Shown: positions 10,069 through 17,718 of the stretch, in pieces
Layout of the letters: each line of letters starts with the position of its first letter
How positions within the stretch are numbered: the stretch's first letter is position 1
Assembly: GCF_900186955.1 (NCBI RefSeq)
Contig: NZ_LT906438.1
Coordinates: 2,170,001 to 2,234,000 of the forward strand
Origin: Bacillus pumilus
GTDB lineage: Bacteria; Bacillota; Bacilli; Bacillales; Bacillaceae
Direction of reading: 5' to 3'
Length of the DNA stretch: 64,000 nt
Program-made: the position numbers and the translations under genes
The notes under the pieces: model-generated
The model's database searches: none
The model's input: the letters and a program-made list of their open reading frames with translations, nothing else
What the model was told of the DNA's origin: nothing

Positions 10069-10109
10069 GCTTGAAACGCAGCGAAATAAGGCATTTCGCA
10101 TGAAATACA

Positions 10110-10144
10110 TGCAGCTTTTTGCAGGCAACGTGCATTTTATTGCA
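10110..10144 (-). promoter_or_regulatory. Probable BkdR upstream activating sites (two TGCA-N6-TGCA motifs)
   Basis: TGCA-GCTTTT-TGCA at 10110-10123 and TGCA-TTTTAT-TGCA at 10131-10144. Their centres are 21 bases apart (two helical turns). They lie roughly 70-100 bases upstream of the sigma-54 start point, the usual enhancer distance. The second overlaps the bkdR stop codon. A short dyad GCATG-N5-CATGC at 10098-10112 is next to them. That BkdR binds here is inferred. Confidence 0.55.
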
Positions 10145-12209
10145 TGCTATCTTTTGCAAGTTGATATTTATCCATTTTATAGTAAAGATTCCGAATGCTA
10201 ATCCCTAACGTTTTCGCTGTTTTCGTGCGGTTGAATTGATGCTTTTCAAGGGTTTGTTTAATGAGCTGCGCTTCAAACGCTTCAACAGCATCCGAAAGGG
10301 TCTCTCCCTCAAATTGACTGACAGCCAGTTCCTGCTGCTCTTTTTCTTCCTGCTCTTCTGATTCCATGAAGGAAATATGATCTTCATCGATCCATTCTTC
10401 TTGCGGATTCAAAAAGATCATGGCTCGTCCAAGGACATTTTCCAGTTCTCTTACGTTCCCAGGCCAGCTGTAGGATCGAAGTCTATCGAGCGCCCCTTCC
10501 GTTAAGCCGCTCACATTTCGACCATAGTCTAAATTGATTTTCTGAATAAGGCGTTTACTTAAGGAGTCAATATCTTCAAGTCGCTGCCTTAGTGGCGGAA
10601 TCGAAATCGGATATCTGTTCATCCGATAATATAAGTCCTCTCTGAACTTCCCTTCTGCCATCGCTTTTTCAATATTGACATTTGTTGCGGTAATCACACG
10701 CACATCAACTGGTATCGCTTTTGTTCCGCCTACTCTAACAATTTCTTTCTCCTGCATCACGCGTAATAATTTCGCTTGTGTACTTGGCGTCATTTCACCA
10801 ATTTCATCTAAAAAGATGCTGCCGTGATTCGCTTCTTCAAACAGCCCTTTCTTCCCGCCGCGCCTCGCACCAGAAAATGCGCCTTCCTCATAGCCAAAAA
10901 GCTCTGACTCTAAAAGAGTTTCTGATAAGGCAGCACAGTTGACTCTTACAAAGCGATTATATTTCCGGTCACTTTCATTGTGTATAGCGTGTGCAAATAG
11001 CTCTTTCCCAGTACCTGATTCTCCCCTAAGTAAAATGGTGGCTGGGGTTTTAGCCCCTAGCTTTGCCTGCTCAAGCGCCACAAGCATTTGCTCACTTTCT
11101 CCAATAATGTCTTCAAAAGTGTACTTTGCTTCAAGTGTCCGGATGAGCTGTCTTGCTTTATTTAATTCATTCGTGAGTGATTGAATTTCTGATACATCAT
11201 GAATGACGCCGACGCTGCCTTTTAAAATACCATCAACGATCACTGGCGCTACGTTGACGATCACATCCTTCTTATTAGGTCCGACTTTCATTCTGACGCC
11301 TCGAACCGGCCTTCTTGTTTCAAGCACCTTCAAATGCATGCTTTCCCCTTCAGAAATATCCGCACCTGCTGGTTTGCCCACAACCTCTTTGTCTGTTAAC
11401 CCCGTCATTTTCGTGTAAGCTCGGTTGATTAAAATTCCTTTCCCTTGCTCATCTACGACGGATATCGCTTCATCTGATGATTGAATGATGGCCTCAAGCA
11501 TTGTGCGCACTTCTTTCAGGTTTGTGACTTCTTCCGCAAGCTCCACTGCATCTGTAATATCTTTAAAAATGGATAGAGCGCCTAGCATTCTTCCTGCGTC
11601 ATCAATAATCGGCAAACGCGTTGTGACAATTTGTATTTGCTGATTCAGAAATTGTTTTTGATGAAATTCTGGCTCCCTCGACCTTAAAATATCGGGGAGT
11701 TTTGTATTTGGGATCACTTCACGTATGTGCCGGCCAATCGCATCTTTTTGCGATCTTCCAACCATTTTGGCAGCCGATCGATTAAACAGAACGACTTCTT
11801 CATCCATATTAATAAAAATCATGCCATCGTTCGTTGCATTAAAAATGCGGTCATGTTTATAGGTTTGTTCCTTTAATATTTGTATAAGCTGATGCTTTTC
11901 TGACATTAATTCTGATATGACGTATGCCATCGAACTTGGAACAATGACAGACTGCTCTGTTTTTTCTTCCATCAGTTCTTTCAGCACAGCTGAACTGCCC
12001 GTTGTTTCAATGATGATATCAATGTCATCTTTTATGTATTCTTTCCAATCCGTTGTCGTATCAATTCCATTCTTTTTCGCTTCTACCATCCCCGGTGCCT
12101 CAAGATCAAGGTCGGCGATTGCAACGATTTGAATCATATTTGTTTTCAGCAATGTTTCAAGCAAAGCTGATCCACCCTGTCCAGCACCGACAATCAAGAC
12201 TCTCTGCAT
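10137..12209 (-). CDS. bkdR: Sigma-54-dependent transcriptional activator BkdR
   Basis: 690 residues. The N-terminal ~100 residues look Rossmann-like ([15 protein letters not shown]). Two PAS domains follow (about 118-225 and 235-350). The central AAA+ domain has Walker [12 protein letters not shown] and the GAFSGA loop that contacts sigma-54. A Fis-type helix-turn-helix ends the protein ([19 protein letters not shown]). It activates the bkd operon in response to branched-chain amino acids (known for B. subtilis). ATG at 12209. It is transcribed on the same strand as, and directly upstream of, its target. Confidence 0.95.
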   Translation of the reverse strand: MQRVLIVGAGQGGSALLETLLKTNMIQIVAIADLDLEAPGMVEAKKNGIDTTTDWKEYIKDDIDIIIETTGSSAVLKELMEEKTEQSVIVPSSMAYVISELMSEKHQLIQILKEQTYKHDRIFNATNDGMIFINMDEEVVLFNRSAAKMVGRSQKDAIGRHIREVIPNTKLPDILRSREPEFHQKQFLNQQIQIVTTRLPIIDDAGRMLGALSIFKDITDAVELAEEVTNLKEVRTMLEAIIQSSDEAISVVDEQGKGILINRAYTKMTGLTDKEVVGKPAGADISEGESMHLKVLETRRPVRGVRMKVGPNKKDVIVNVAPVIVDGILKGSVGVIHDVSEIQSLTNELNKARQLIRTLEAKYTFEDIIGESEQMLVALEQAKLGAKTPATILLRGESGTGKELFAHAIHNESDRKYNRFVRVNCAALSETLLESELFGYEEGAFSGARRGGKKGLFEEANHGSIFLDEIGEMTPSTQAKLLRVMQEKEIVRVGGTKAIPVDVRVITATNVNIEKAMAEGKFREDLYYRMNRYPISIPPLRQRLEDIDSLSKRLIQKINLDYGRNVSGLTEGALDRLRSYSWPGNVRELENVLGRAMIFLNPQEEWIDEDHISFMESEEQEEKEQQELAVSQFEGETLSDAVEAFEAQLIKQTLEKHQFNRTKTAKTLGISIRNLYYKMDKYQLAKDSMQ

Positions 12210-12236
12210 CCCGTTACCCCTTTATATGAAAAAATT

Positions 12237-12270
12237 TGCACACCATATTTTTCCGTTGCAAAAAATTGCA
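12237..12270. promoter_or_regulatory. TGCA cluster upstream of bkdR, likely autoregulatory site
   Basis: TGCA occurs at 12237, 12257 and 12267, steps of 20 and 10 bases; the last two form TGCA-AAAAAT-TGCA, the same TGCA-N6-TGCA layout as upstream of ptb. The sites are 28-61 bases before the bkdR start. Autoregulation by BkdR is inferred. Confidence 0.45.
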
Positions 12271-12299
12271 CAACTCTTATATTACCACGTTTTCCTTTC

Positions 12300-12328
12300 T
12301 TGACAAAATATTTTTTGAATTAGACAAT
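12300..12328 (+). promoter_or_regulatory. Sigma-A promoter of yqzF
   Basis: TTGACA at 12300-12305, a 17-base spacer, and GACAAT at 12323-12328 (four of six matches to TATAAT). Confidence 0.6.
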
Positions 12329-12358
12329 GGAAGTAAATGACGTTTAAGGGGACATTTG

Positions 12359-12595
12359 ATGGGGAGAATACTTGCATTAGTGATTATTTTAATACCTGGC
12401 GCGCTTGCTGCACTTGGAATTAAGCTTTTGCGTGACACTGTTTTCGGTATCATCATTGCACCATTTCCATTTTTATGGCTGCAAGGAATTGCAGGGTTGG
12501 TTTTTTTAGGGGGAGGTCTTTACGTAGTCGCTGGCTTTATTTTATATAGAGACCGCAAACGAAATAAAGTGACCACCCGCTTTAAACAGAGATAA
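12359..12595 (+). CDS. yqzF: Small DUF2627 membrane protein YqzF
   Basis: 78 residues with two hydrophobic segments (about 4-24 and 40-62) and a basic tail (YRDRKRNKVTTRFKQR). Length and sequence match YqzF of B. subtilis, which holds the same place next to bkdR. The function is unknown. The ATG at 12359 is six bases after AAGGGGAC; a TTG just upstream is less likely. It is divergent from bkdR and convergent with yqiK. Confidence 0.85.
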   Translation: MGRILALVIILIPGALAALGIKLLRDTVFGIIIAPFPFLWLQGIAGLVFLGGGLYVVAGFILYRDRKRNKVTTRFKQR

Positions 12596-12600
12596 ACATG

Positions 12601-12632
12601 AAAAAAGACCCGCTGCTGATCGCAGGTCTTTA
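12601..12632. terminator. Bidirectional terminator between yqzF and yqiK
   Basis: AAAGACC / GGTCTTT stem flanked by an A run and T-rich sequence, lying between the two convergent stop codons. Confidence 0.75.
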
Positions 12633-13367
12633 TTTCATTTCTTCTCTTATTTTGACGGCTCTATCAGGGAAATCAGTGAAAATTCCGTCGACACTTAAGG
12701 AAAACATGTTTTTCATTTGCTTTTCACTGTTTACTGTAAATGGTCTGATCACTTGCTGGGCGGCATGGAGAGCCGATACGACTTCTTTTGTTACCCCTGC
12801 GCCCTTTATATTCGGGTGATAACCTCTTGCAGGTACTGTTTTTATGTACATCTCTGGCTGATGAATGACATCCATTGTGAGAACAGCAAGCTCAACATGC
12901 GGCATCAGCTTGTGAAAAAGAGCTAAACTCCCATGATGAAACGATGAGACAAGTACACGATCTTCTATTTGAAAGTGTTTAATTTGCTCCTTTACCTTCT
13001 CTTCAATACCTGGATATCGATAAATGGAGTTTTTCAGTTCAATATTGATGATGAGTGATGATTGCTGCGTCACGAGCTCCAATACTTCCTCCAAAAGAGG
13101 AATGGATACAGCACCGGTTTCTTCATAAAAAGAATGACTCGCATCTCCTGCTTTTAACTCTTCATATGTATAGTCTTTCACTAAGCCTTTCATATTCGTT
13201 GTTCTGTTCAGCTTCTCATCGTGAATGACAGCAAGCCTGCCATCTTTCGTCAGCTGAACATCCAGCTCAATTCCGTCAGCTCCAGAATGGAGTGCATGCT
13301 CAAAGGCTATCATGGTATTTTCAGGGTAGATTCCTTTAAAACCTCTGTGTGCAAAAATTTTCGTCAT
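12630..13367 (-). CDS. yqiK: Glycerophosphodiester phosphodiesterase family protein YqiK
   Basis: 245 residues with the GDPD TIM-barrel motifs: AHRGFKGIYPENT at the N-terminus (catalytic His, Arg and Glu), GADGIELDVQLTKDGRLAVIHDE for the metal site, and VDGIFTDFPD near the C-terminus. No signal peptide, so cytoplasmic, unlike secreted GlpQ. It should hydrolyse glycerophosphodiesters to glycerol 3-phosphate and an alcohol. The ATG at 13367 follows AGAGGTGACCT. Confidence 0.88.
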   Translation of the reverse strand: MTKIFAHRGFKGIYPENTMIAFEHALHSGADGIELDVQLTKDGRLAVIHDEKLNRTTNMKGLVKDYTYEELKAGDASHSFYEETGAVSIPLLEEVLELVTQQSSLIINIELKNSIYRYPGIEEKVKEQIKHFQIEDRVLVSSFHHGSLALFHKLMPHVELAVLTMDVIHQPEMYIKTVPARGYHPNIKGAGVTKEVVSALHAAQQVIRPFTVNSEKQMKNMFSLSVDGIFTDFPDRAVKIREEMK

Positions 13368-13438
13368 AGGTCACCTCTAAGTATGATGCTTCCTTTCATT
13401 ATGACGTGTCTCTTTTCGTTTTTCCAGTTTAAGCACAT

Positions 13439-13471
13439 AAAAAAACCTCTTCTGATTTGTACGAAGAGGTT
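13439..13471 (-). terminator. Terminator of the rap-phr operon
   Basis: Perfect nine-base stem GAAGAGGTT / AACCTCTTC followed on the minus strand by seven T, 15 bases after the phr stop. Confidence 0.9.
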
Positions 13472-13485
13472 CTGTATAAATTCGA

Positions 13486-13596
13486 TCACGTAATCGCTCT
13501 GATGGCTTGCTCTGTCGTCTCTGCGTCAAGAGCAAAAAGGGAAGAAACAACTGCGACTGCTGTAACGACGGTTAAACCTAACAACAACTTTTTCAT
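13486..13596 (-). CDS. Phr-type signalling peptide precursor
   Basis: 36 residues: Met-Lys-Lys, a long hydrophobic core (LLLGLTVVTAVAVVSSLFAL), a short acidic stretch and the C-terminus EQAIRAIT. This is the layout of Phr pre-peptides, which are secreted, trimmed and re-imported as pentapeptides to inhibit the partner Rap. The last five residues, IRAIT, fit the X-R-X-X-T pattern of PhrA, PhrC and PhrE pentapeptides. The ATG overlaps the rap stop (ATGA), so translation is coupled, and AGGAGG-like GGAGG lies inside the end of rap. The exact processed form (IRAIT or longer) is inferred. Confidence 0.85.
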   Translation of the reverse strand: MKKLLLGLTVVTAVAVVSSLFALDAETTEQAIRAIT

Positions 13597-14693
13597 AAGA
13601 TAACCTCCACTTTCTTTTGAAGTATTTGTGCATCGAATTTCTTTTCAAGAAAACGAATGGCGTTTTGATAGTCATTTCGTTCCTTGAAGTATTTCGATAT
13701 TTGTTCAGACAAATCCTCAAGCTCCACATATAATCTATTTTTTTCTATGTAGTCTAATTTTTCAGAGAATACGTCTGCTGCTCCACTATTTTCGCACATT
13801 AAATCTAAAATTTCAAATTTTACTATATATTCATTATTTTGGATATCACAGCTATACTGAATGCCCTCTTTAATATATTCTTTCGCCACTTGATCTCCTA
13901 GATGAACCAAGGCATTTGCCAGAACGTATAAAGATTGGATGTAATAATGGCTATTGTCACGGTGCATTTGAATGCCCATCCCTTTTTTGGCATATTGTGC
14001 GCTTTTTTCGTAATCATGCTTCGCATAATAAAGAACGGCTAAATTGTGATAGCATTTCCCAATCAGCACTTCATTGTTAATGCGTTTACTTTTCTCAAGT
14101 GCTTCTTGGTATTTTTCCTCCGCTTCGTCAAATTGGATCAAATCGATACAATTACTTGCATGTAAAATCAAGCTGTCAATCGCCTGCGCTGTATATTCTT
14201 CATGCGCTTTGAACGTATCGATGGCTTTTTTAATATGATTAATGGATATGAAATTTTGTTTCAGTTCGTAATAGATTGAAGCAACCTTATGATGAAAAGT
14301 CCCTACTTCAAGGTCCTCATTCACACGCTTTAGACGCTGTTCTGCAATTTTGTAAAAACTGATGGCTTCATCATACTTTTTCACATATGCAGCATATTGG
14401 CCTTTGTAAAAGTAAAAATAAAAATTAATAATGTCATCTGCTTTCTCATCAAGCGTTCCGACACTCTTCATAATGTGATTGGCTTTTTCAATATTTCCAA
14501 GTAACATTTCATGTCGGCCATTCACAAGCTGATAATACAGGAGAACTTCGCGGTCTTCATCTGTATTTTTTAGCAAATTCTGAATTTTCTCTTTATAGAT
14601 AGCAGATTTTTCTAGGTCATTTTGAGAAATGACCCTCGTCCACTTGCTAATTTCGTTCGCTACCTCAGCAGAGTGGATTTTCAGCTTTCCCAT
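13593..14693 (-). CDS. Rap-family response-regulator phosphatase/inhibitor
   Basis: 366 residues, the normal length for Rap proteins: an N-terminal three-helix bundle (about 1-70) and then tetratricopeptide repeats (for example KCYHNLAVLYYAKHDYEKSAQYAKKG). Rap proteins either dephosphorylate Spo0F~P or block DNA binding of regulators such as ComA. At the position of the catalytic Gln of Spo0F phosphatases (DQ in RapH) this protein has Arg48 (DEDREVLLYY), so a non-phosphatase role is possible. Start ATG at 14693 after AGAGGGTGAGGTT. It ends in a four-base overlap with phr and stands next to spo0A. I cannot assign it to a named B. subtilis Rap. Confidence 0.9.
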   Translation of the reverse strand: MGKLKIHSAEVANEISKWTRVISQNDLEKSAIYKEKIQNLLKNTDEDREVLLYYQLVNGRHEMLLGNIEKANHIMKSVGTLDEKADDIINFYFYFYKGQYAAYVKKYDEAISFYKIAEQRLKRVNEDLEVGTFHHKVASIYYELKQNFISINHIKKAIDTFKAHEEYTAQAIDSLILHASNCIDLIQFDEAEEKYQEALEKSKRINNEVLIGKCYHNLAVLYYAKHDYEKSAQYAKKGMGIQMHRDNSHYYIQSLYVLANALVHLGDQVAKEYIKEGIQYSCDIQNNEYIVKFEILDLMCENSGAADVFSEKLDYIEKNRLYVELEDLSEQISKYFKERNDYQNAIRFLEKKFDAQILQKKVEVIL

Positions 14694-14878
14694 AACCTCA
14701 CCCTCTTCTTTTCATTATTATAGCATAGTAAAAGAATGTGAAAATTATTAAATTCGACAATGGGAATATTCAGTTCAAATGGCACAATCTCTAAGAAGCC
14801 AGTGACTTTAAAACGCCAACCGATCAGGTCAATAGAAATAGAACTTTCGATCTCATTTGCTTTATTTACCAAATTCAT
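14681..14878 (-). CDS. Doubtful small ORF upstream of rap
   Basis: 65 codons starting at an ATG (14876-14878) that follows GAGGAAAAGG. The product is acidic in its first part and hydrophobic in the second (ESSISIDLIGWRFKVTGFLE...FHILLLCYNN). It overlaps the first 13 bases of rap. The strongest promoter signal of rap (extended -10 at 14717-14722) lies inside it, which argues against it, as does the lack of any recognisable family. It could be a gene remnant. Confidence 0.25.
   Translation of the reverse strand: MNLVNKANEIESSISIDLIGWRFKVTGFLEIVPFELNIPIVEFNNFHILLLCYNNEKKRVRLWES
14717..14722 (-). promoter_or_regulatory. Extended -10 element of rap
   Basis: TGCTATAAT on the minus strand, a perfect extended -10, 24 bases before the rap ATG. 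No clear -35 hexamer and no ComA box (TTGCGG-N4-CCGCAA) were found. Confidence 0.55.
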
Positions 14879-15106
14879 CAGACCTTTTCCTCTCATCCTT
14901 TTTCTTAAGAATGAGCGTTTCCTTCTTCTATTTTGAAGACCAAACAATTGATTGGCGTAGCTGATTACCACTAATTTATGTCATACCCATTTCTTTCATG
15001 CTTTATTGTTCATTTTATTCTGAAAATAAATCAAGCTGAGTTGTTTAAATGAGACAATAAGATGATTGTATCAACACAACCAATTTTTGACAATATTTTT
15101 CAAAAT
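14879..15106. other. Intergenic stretch between rap and spo0A
   Basis: AT-rich. I see no convincing gene, RNA or repeat beyond the doubtful ORF to its left and the spo0A terminator to its right. Confidence 0.5.
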
Positions 15107-15138
15107 AAAAAAACGTCTCTTTGAAGAAACGTTTTTTA
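15107..15138 (-). terminator. Terminator of spo0A
   Basis: AACGT-TCTT / AAGA-ACGTT stem with A and T runs on either side, 11 bases after the spo0A stop. Confidence 0.8.
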
Positions 15139-15148
15139 TGAAAATGAA

Positions 15149-15952
15149 CTAGCTTGCTCTATGCTCTAAGCGCAGACGATCAGCCACCATTGCGATAAAT
15201 TCAGAATTGGTTGGTTTTGCTTTAGACATGCTGACTGTATAACCAAAGAGTGAGGAAATGGAATCAATGTTTCCTCTGCTCCAAGCCACTTCAATCGCAT
15301 GACGAATCGCTCGTTCTACTCTGCTCGCGGTCGTGTTAAATTTCTTCGCGATGTCTGGATACAACACTTTTGTGATGCTTCCGAGAAGCTCGATGTCATT
15401 GTACACCATCGAAATGGCTTCTCTTAAGTATAAGTAACCTTTAATATGAGCCGGGACGCCAATCTCATGAATAATCGTTGTAATGCTCGCATCTAAGTTT
15501 CTGCGTTTCGGTTCAGGTTTGTTTCGAAGGACACTGTTTTGGATAGATGAAGATCGATGGGTGACTTGTGTGCCGTTTCCACTGACTTGACGAATATGAC
15601 CGACTAGGTTTTCCATATCAAATGGCTTTAAGATGAAATAAGATGCGCCTAGATCAACTGCTTTTTTCGTGACATCTTCTTGTCCAAACGCCGTTAGCAT
15701 AATCACACTTGGCTGTTTGGTCATGTCATTGTTTTCACGGAGGCGTTCCAGTACAGCAAGACCGTCTAAATGAGGCATGATAATATCTAAGAGGAGAACG
15801 TCGGGCTCTTTATCTTTAAATAATGTTAGACATTCCTGACCATTATACGCCACGCCAAGTACTTCCATATCTTCCTGTCCCTCAATATACTCTGTCAAAA
15901 GGCCAACAAGCTCTCGATTGTCATCAGCTACACACACTTTAATTTTCTCCAC
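15149..15952 (-). CDS. spo0A: Sporulation master regulator Spo0A
   Basis: 267 residues. Receiver domain (1-120) with the acidic pocket D10-D11, phosphorylated D56 ([12 protein letters not shown]) and Lys in ILKPFD. The C-terminal effector domain (about 145-267) is almost identical to B. subtilis, including the DNA-contact region [22 protein letters not shown]. Spo0A~P, the end point of the phosphorelay, represses abrB and turns on sinI and early sporulation genes. The start is GTG (15950-15952) after GGGAGGAAAGAAC. Its promoter region contains 0A boxes. Confidence 0.98.
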   Translation of the reverse strand: MEKIKVCVADDNRELVGLLTEYIEGQEDMEVLGVAYNGQECLTLFKDKEPDVLLLDIIMPHLDGLAVLERLRENNDMTKQPSVIMLTAFGQEDVTKKAVDLGASYFILKPFDMENLVGHIRQVSGNGTQVTHRSSSIQNSVLRNKPEPKRRNLDASITTIIHEIGVPAHIKGYLYLREAISMVYNDIELLGSITKVLYPDIAKKFNTTASRVERAIRHAIEVAWSRGNIDSISSLFGYTVSMSKAKPTNSEFIAMVADRLRLEHRAS

Positions 15953-15968
15953 GTTCTTTCCTCCCCAA

Positions 15969-16150
15969 TGTCGATTCCTTTAGTCTTTTGCATTTCTCTT
16001 CTGAGTGTTCAATTCGACAAAACCATGCCATCCCCTTTAAAAAACTTTAATTTTCCGAATAATAGAGCATTATCTAGCTTTTTCTACGTTTTTCTTAACG
16101 AATCGACGATTATTGCAATTTGACAACATACCATTTTCCATTTTGTCGAA
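15969..16150 (-). promoter_or_regulatory. spo0A control region with 0A boxes
   Basis: Exact 0A boxes (TGTCGAA) lie at 16013-16019 (reading on the minus strand) and 16144-16150 (plus strand); a one-mismatch copy, TGTCGAT, is at 15969-15975. This matches autoregulation by Spo0A~P known in B. subtilis. I could not place the sigma-A and sigma-H hexamers with confidence. Confidence 0.65.
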
Positions 16151-16200
16151 AAATCTCTTTTTCCTTATTTTATAACATGATGGCAGAGAAAGAAAGGGAA

Positions 16201-16232
16201 GAAAAAAACTGCCGGAAGATTCGCGGCAGTTT
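16201..16232 (-). terminator. Terminator of spoIVB
   Basis: AAACTGCC / GGCAGTTT stem followed on the minus strand by seven T, six bases after the spoIVB stop. Confidence 0.9.
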
Positions 16233-16237
16233 GATGA

Positions 16238-17515
16238 TCAGCTTGCTTTTTTGTTTTTTTGATAAAGATCGATGCCTGCTTCTGACAGCATCCATTCAAT
16301 GTGTACGCCGTAGCCACTTGTCGGGTCATTGACGAAAACGTGTGTGACTGCCCCGATGACTTTTCCGTTTTGGATGATAGGGCTTCCGCTCATACCTTGG
16401 ACGATACCGCCCGTTTTACTTAAAAGACGCTCATCTGTTACCTTCAATACCATCCCTTTTGTTGCCGGGAATTTCTGCGGAGTCGTGCTGACGATTTTAA
16501 TATCAAACTTCTCCACTTTATCATGATCCACAACGGTTAAAATTTCTGCTGGACCTTCTTTTACTTCATTTGATAAAGCGACTGGAAGCGGTTTGTCTGA
16601 TACATGATTTTCAAGCTTTTCGGTTAACGTACCAAAGATACCAAATGGGCTGTTGCGGGATATATCACCTATCGTTTTTCGTTCGGAAGAGAATCTTGCC
16701 AATTTTTCTCCAGGATTGCCTCCTGTGCCTTTTTCAATCGATGTTACGGTTGATCTGACAATTTCACCATTGTCGACAACAATTGGTTTTTTTGTATCCA
16801 TGTCAGAAATGACATGCCCTAGGGCACCATATTTTTTAGAAGATGGTTCAAAGAAGGTCATCGTGCCGATTCCTGCTGCGGAATCTCGAATGTAAAGACC
16901 AATTCGATAGGTGCCTTCACTTGCATCTTTTGCGGGTGTTAATGTTGTTTGAAAGGTTTTATGGTCTCTTTTTATGAGTAAACGAAGCGTTTCACCTGTT
17001 TTCCCTGCTTTCTGGATAAATGGGGTGAGGTCATTCATTTTCTCCATCTTTTGACCATTGATTTCAATGATCATATCCCCTGATTGAATGCCTGCGGCTT
17101 CGCCTGGTGATTTTTTGCCGTCTGCTGTTGTGATTTGATGAAAACCTACAACGAGAACTCCTACAGAGTGGAGCTTGACGCCAATGGATTGTCCTCCAGG
17201 AACGACTTTTAATTCAGGGAGAACGTCGACTTTTGTTTTCTTAATAGGAAATCCTTTAAAATCATAAACAATTTCGGCTTTTCCCGCCTTTTGTCCTGTT
17301 ACTTCAAGCTGATTCTTTTTCTCTGAAAGACTAAAGGCTTGTGAAGAAGCATTGGCTGACGCTTCTATTGATGTGTCAATTGAGTGCTTCTGTTTTTCAA
17401 ATACAGCAACATTTGTTGGAATGCTGATGTATTCCTTCACTATGCTCATAAACCCTGTACTTATTAAAGAAACAAGGAGAATCACACCAATGGCTTTTCT
17501 CATCTTTTCGGGCAT
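16238..17515 (-). CDS. spoIVB: SpoIVB serine peptidase (sigma-K checkpoint signal)
   Basis: 425 residues. An N-terminal signal anchor (about 8-26), a PDZ domain near 110-190 ([12 protein letters not shown]...[13 protein letters not shown]), and the S55 peptidase domain with the catalytic Ser in [20 protein letters not shown]. Made in the forespore and secreted into the intermembrane space, it cleaves SpoIVFA to release activation of pro-sigma-K (known in B. subtilis). The ATG at 17515 lies 10 bases after GGAGAG. It is followed directly by spo0A, as in B. subtilis. Confidence 0.96.
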   Translation of the reverse strand: MPEKMRKAIGVILLVSLISTGFMSIVKEYISIPTNVAVFEKQKHSIDTSIEASANASSQAFSLSEKKNQLEVTGQKAGKAEIVYDFKGFPIKKTKVDVLPELKVVPGGQSIGVKLHSVGVLVVGFHQITTADGKKSPGEAAGIQSGDMIIEINGQKMEKMNDLTPFIQKAGKTGETLRLLIKRDHKTFQTTLTPAKDASEGTYRIGLYIRDSAAGIGTMTFFEPSSKKYGALGHVISDMDTKKPIVVDNGEIVRSTVTSIEKGTGGNPGEKLARFSSERKTIGDISRNSPFGIFGTLTEKLENHVSDKPLPVALSNEVKEGPAEILTVVDHDKVEKFDIKIVSTTPQKFPATKGMVLKVTDERLLSKTGGIVQGMSGSPIIQNGKVIGAVTHVFVNDPTSGYGVHIEWMLSEAGIDLYQKNKKAS

Positions 17516-17689
17516 TCATTTTTCACTCTCCTCGCTCCTTACCCACACCAGAACACTCATGTTTTGGCTACATCTTTACTTTTGCCTTCTTCGCTTTGAT
17601 TTATAACCGGCAGCTATAGAAAATGATTGGATAAATTGATAAAAGAAAAAGACGATTTCGTGGGTATATACAGCGATTTTGACACAATA

Positions 17690-17718
17690 TAAAAAAGGCA
17701 GCTGGTTTTTCAGCTACC
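17690..17718 (-). terminator. Terminator of recN
   Basis: AGCTG / CAGCT stem with GG/CC extensions, followed on the minus strand by six T. It overlaps the recN stop codon. Confidence 0.8.

Noticed and set aside
9117..10094. Longer ptb frame starting at 10094
   Set aside because: It would include the sigma-54 promoter and add 28 residues not found in the family.
13526..13729. 67-codon minus-strand frame covering phr
   Set aside because: It runs in another frame across the end of rap and phr; the Phr frame has the signal peptide, the ribosome site and the ATGA coupling.
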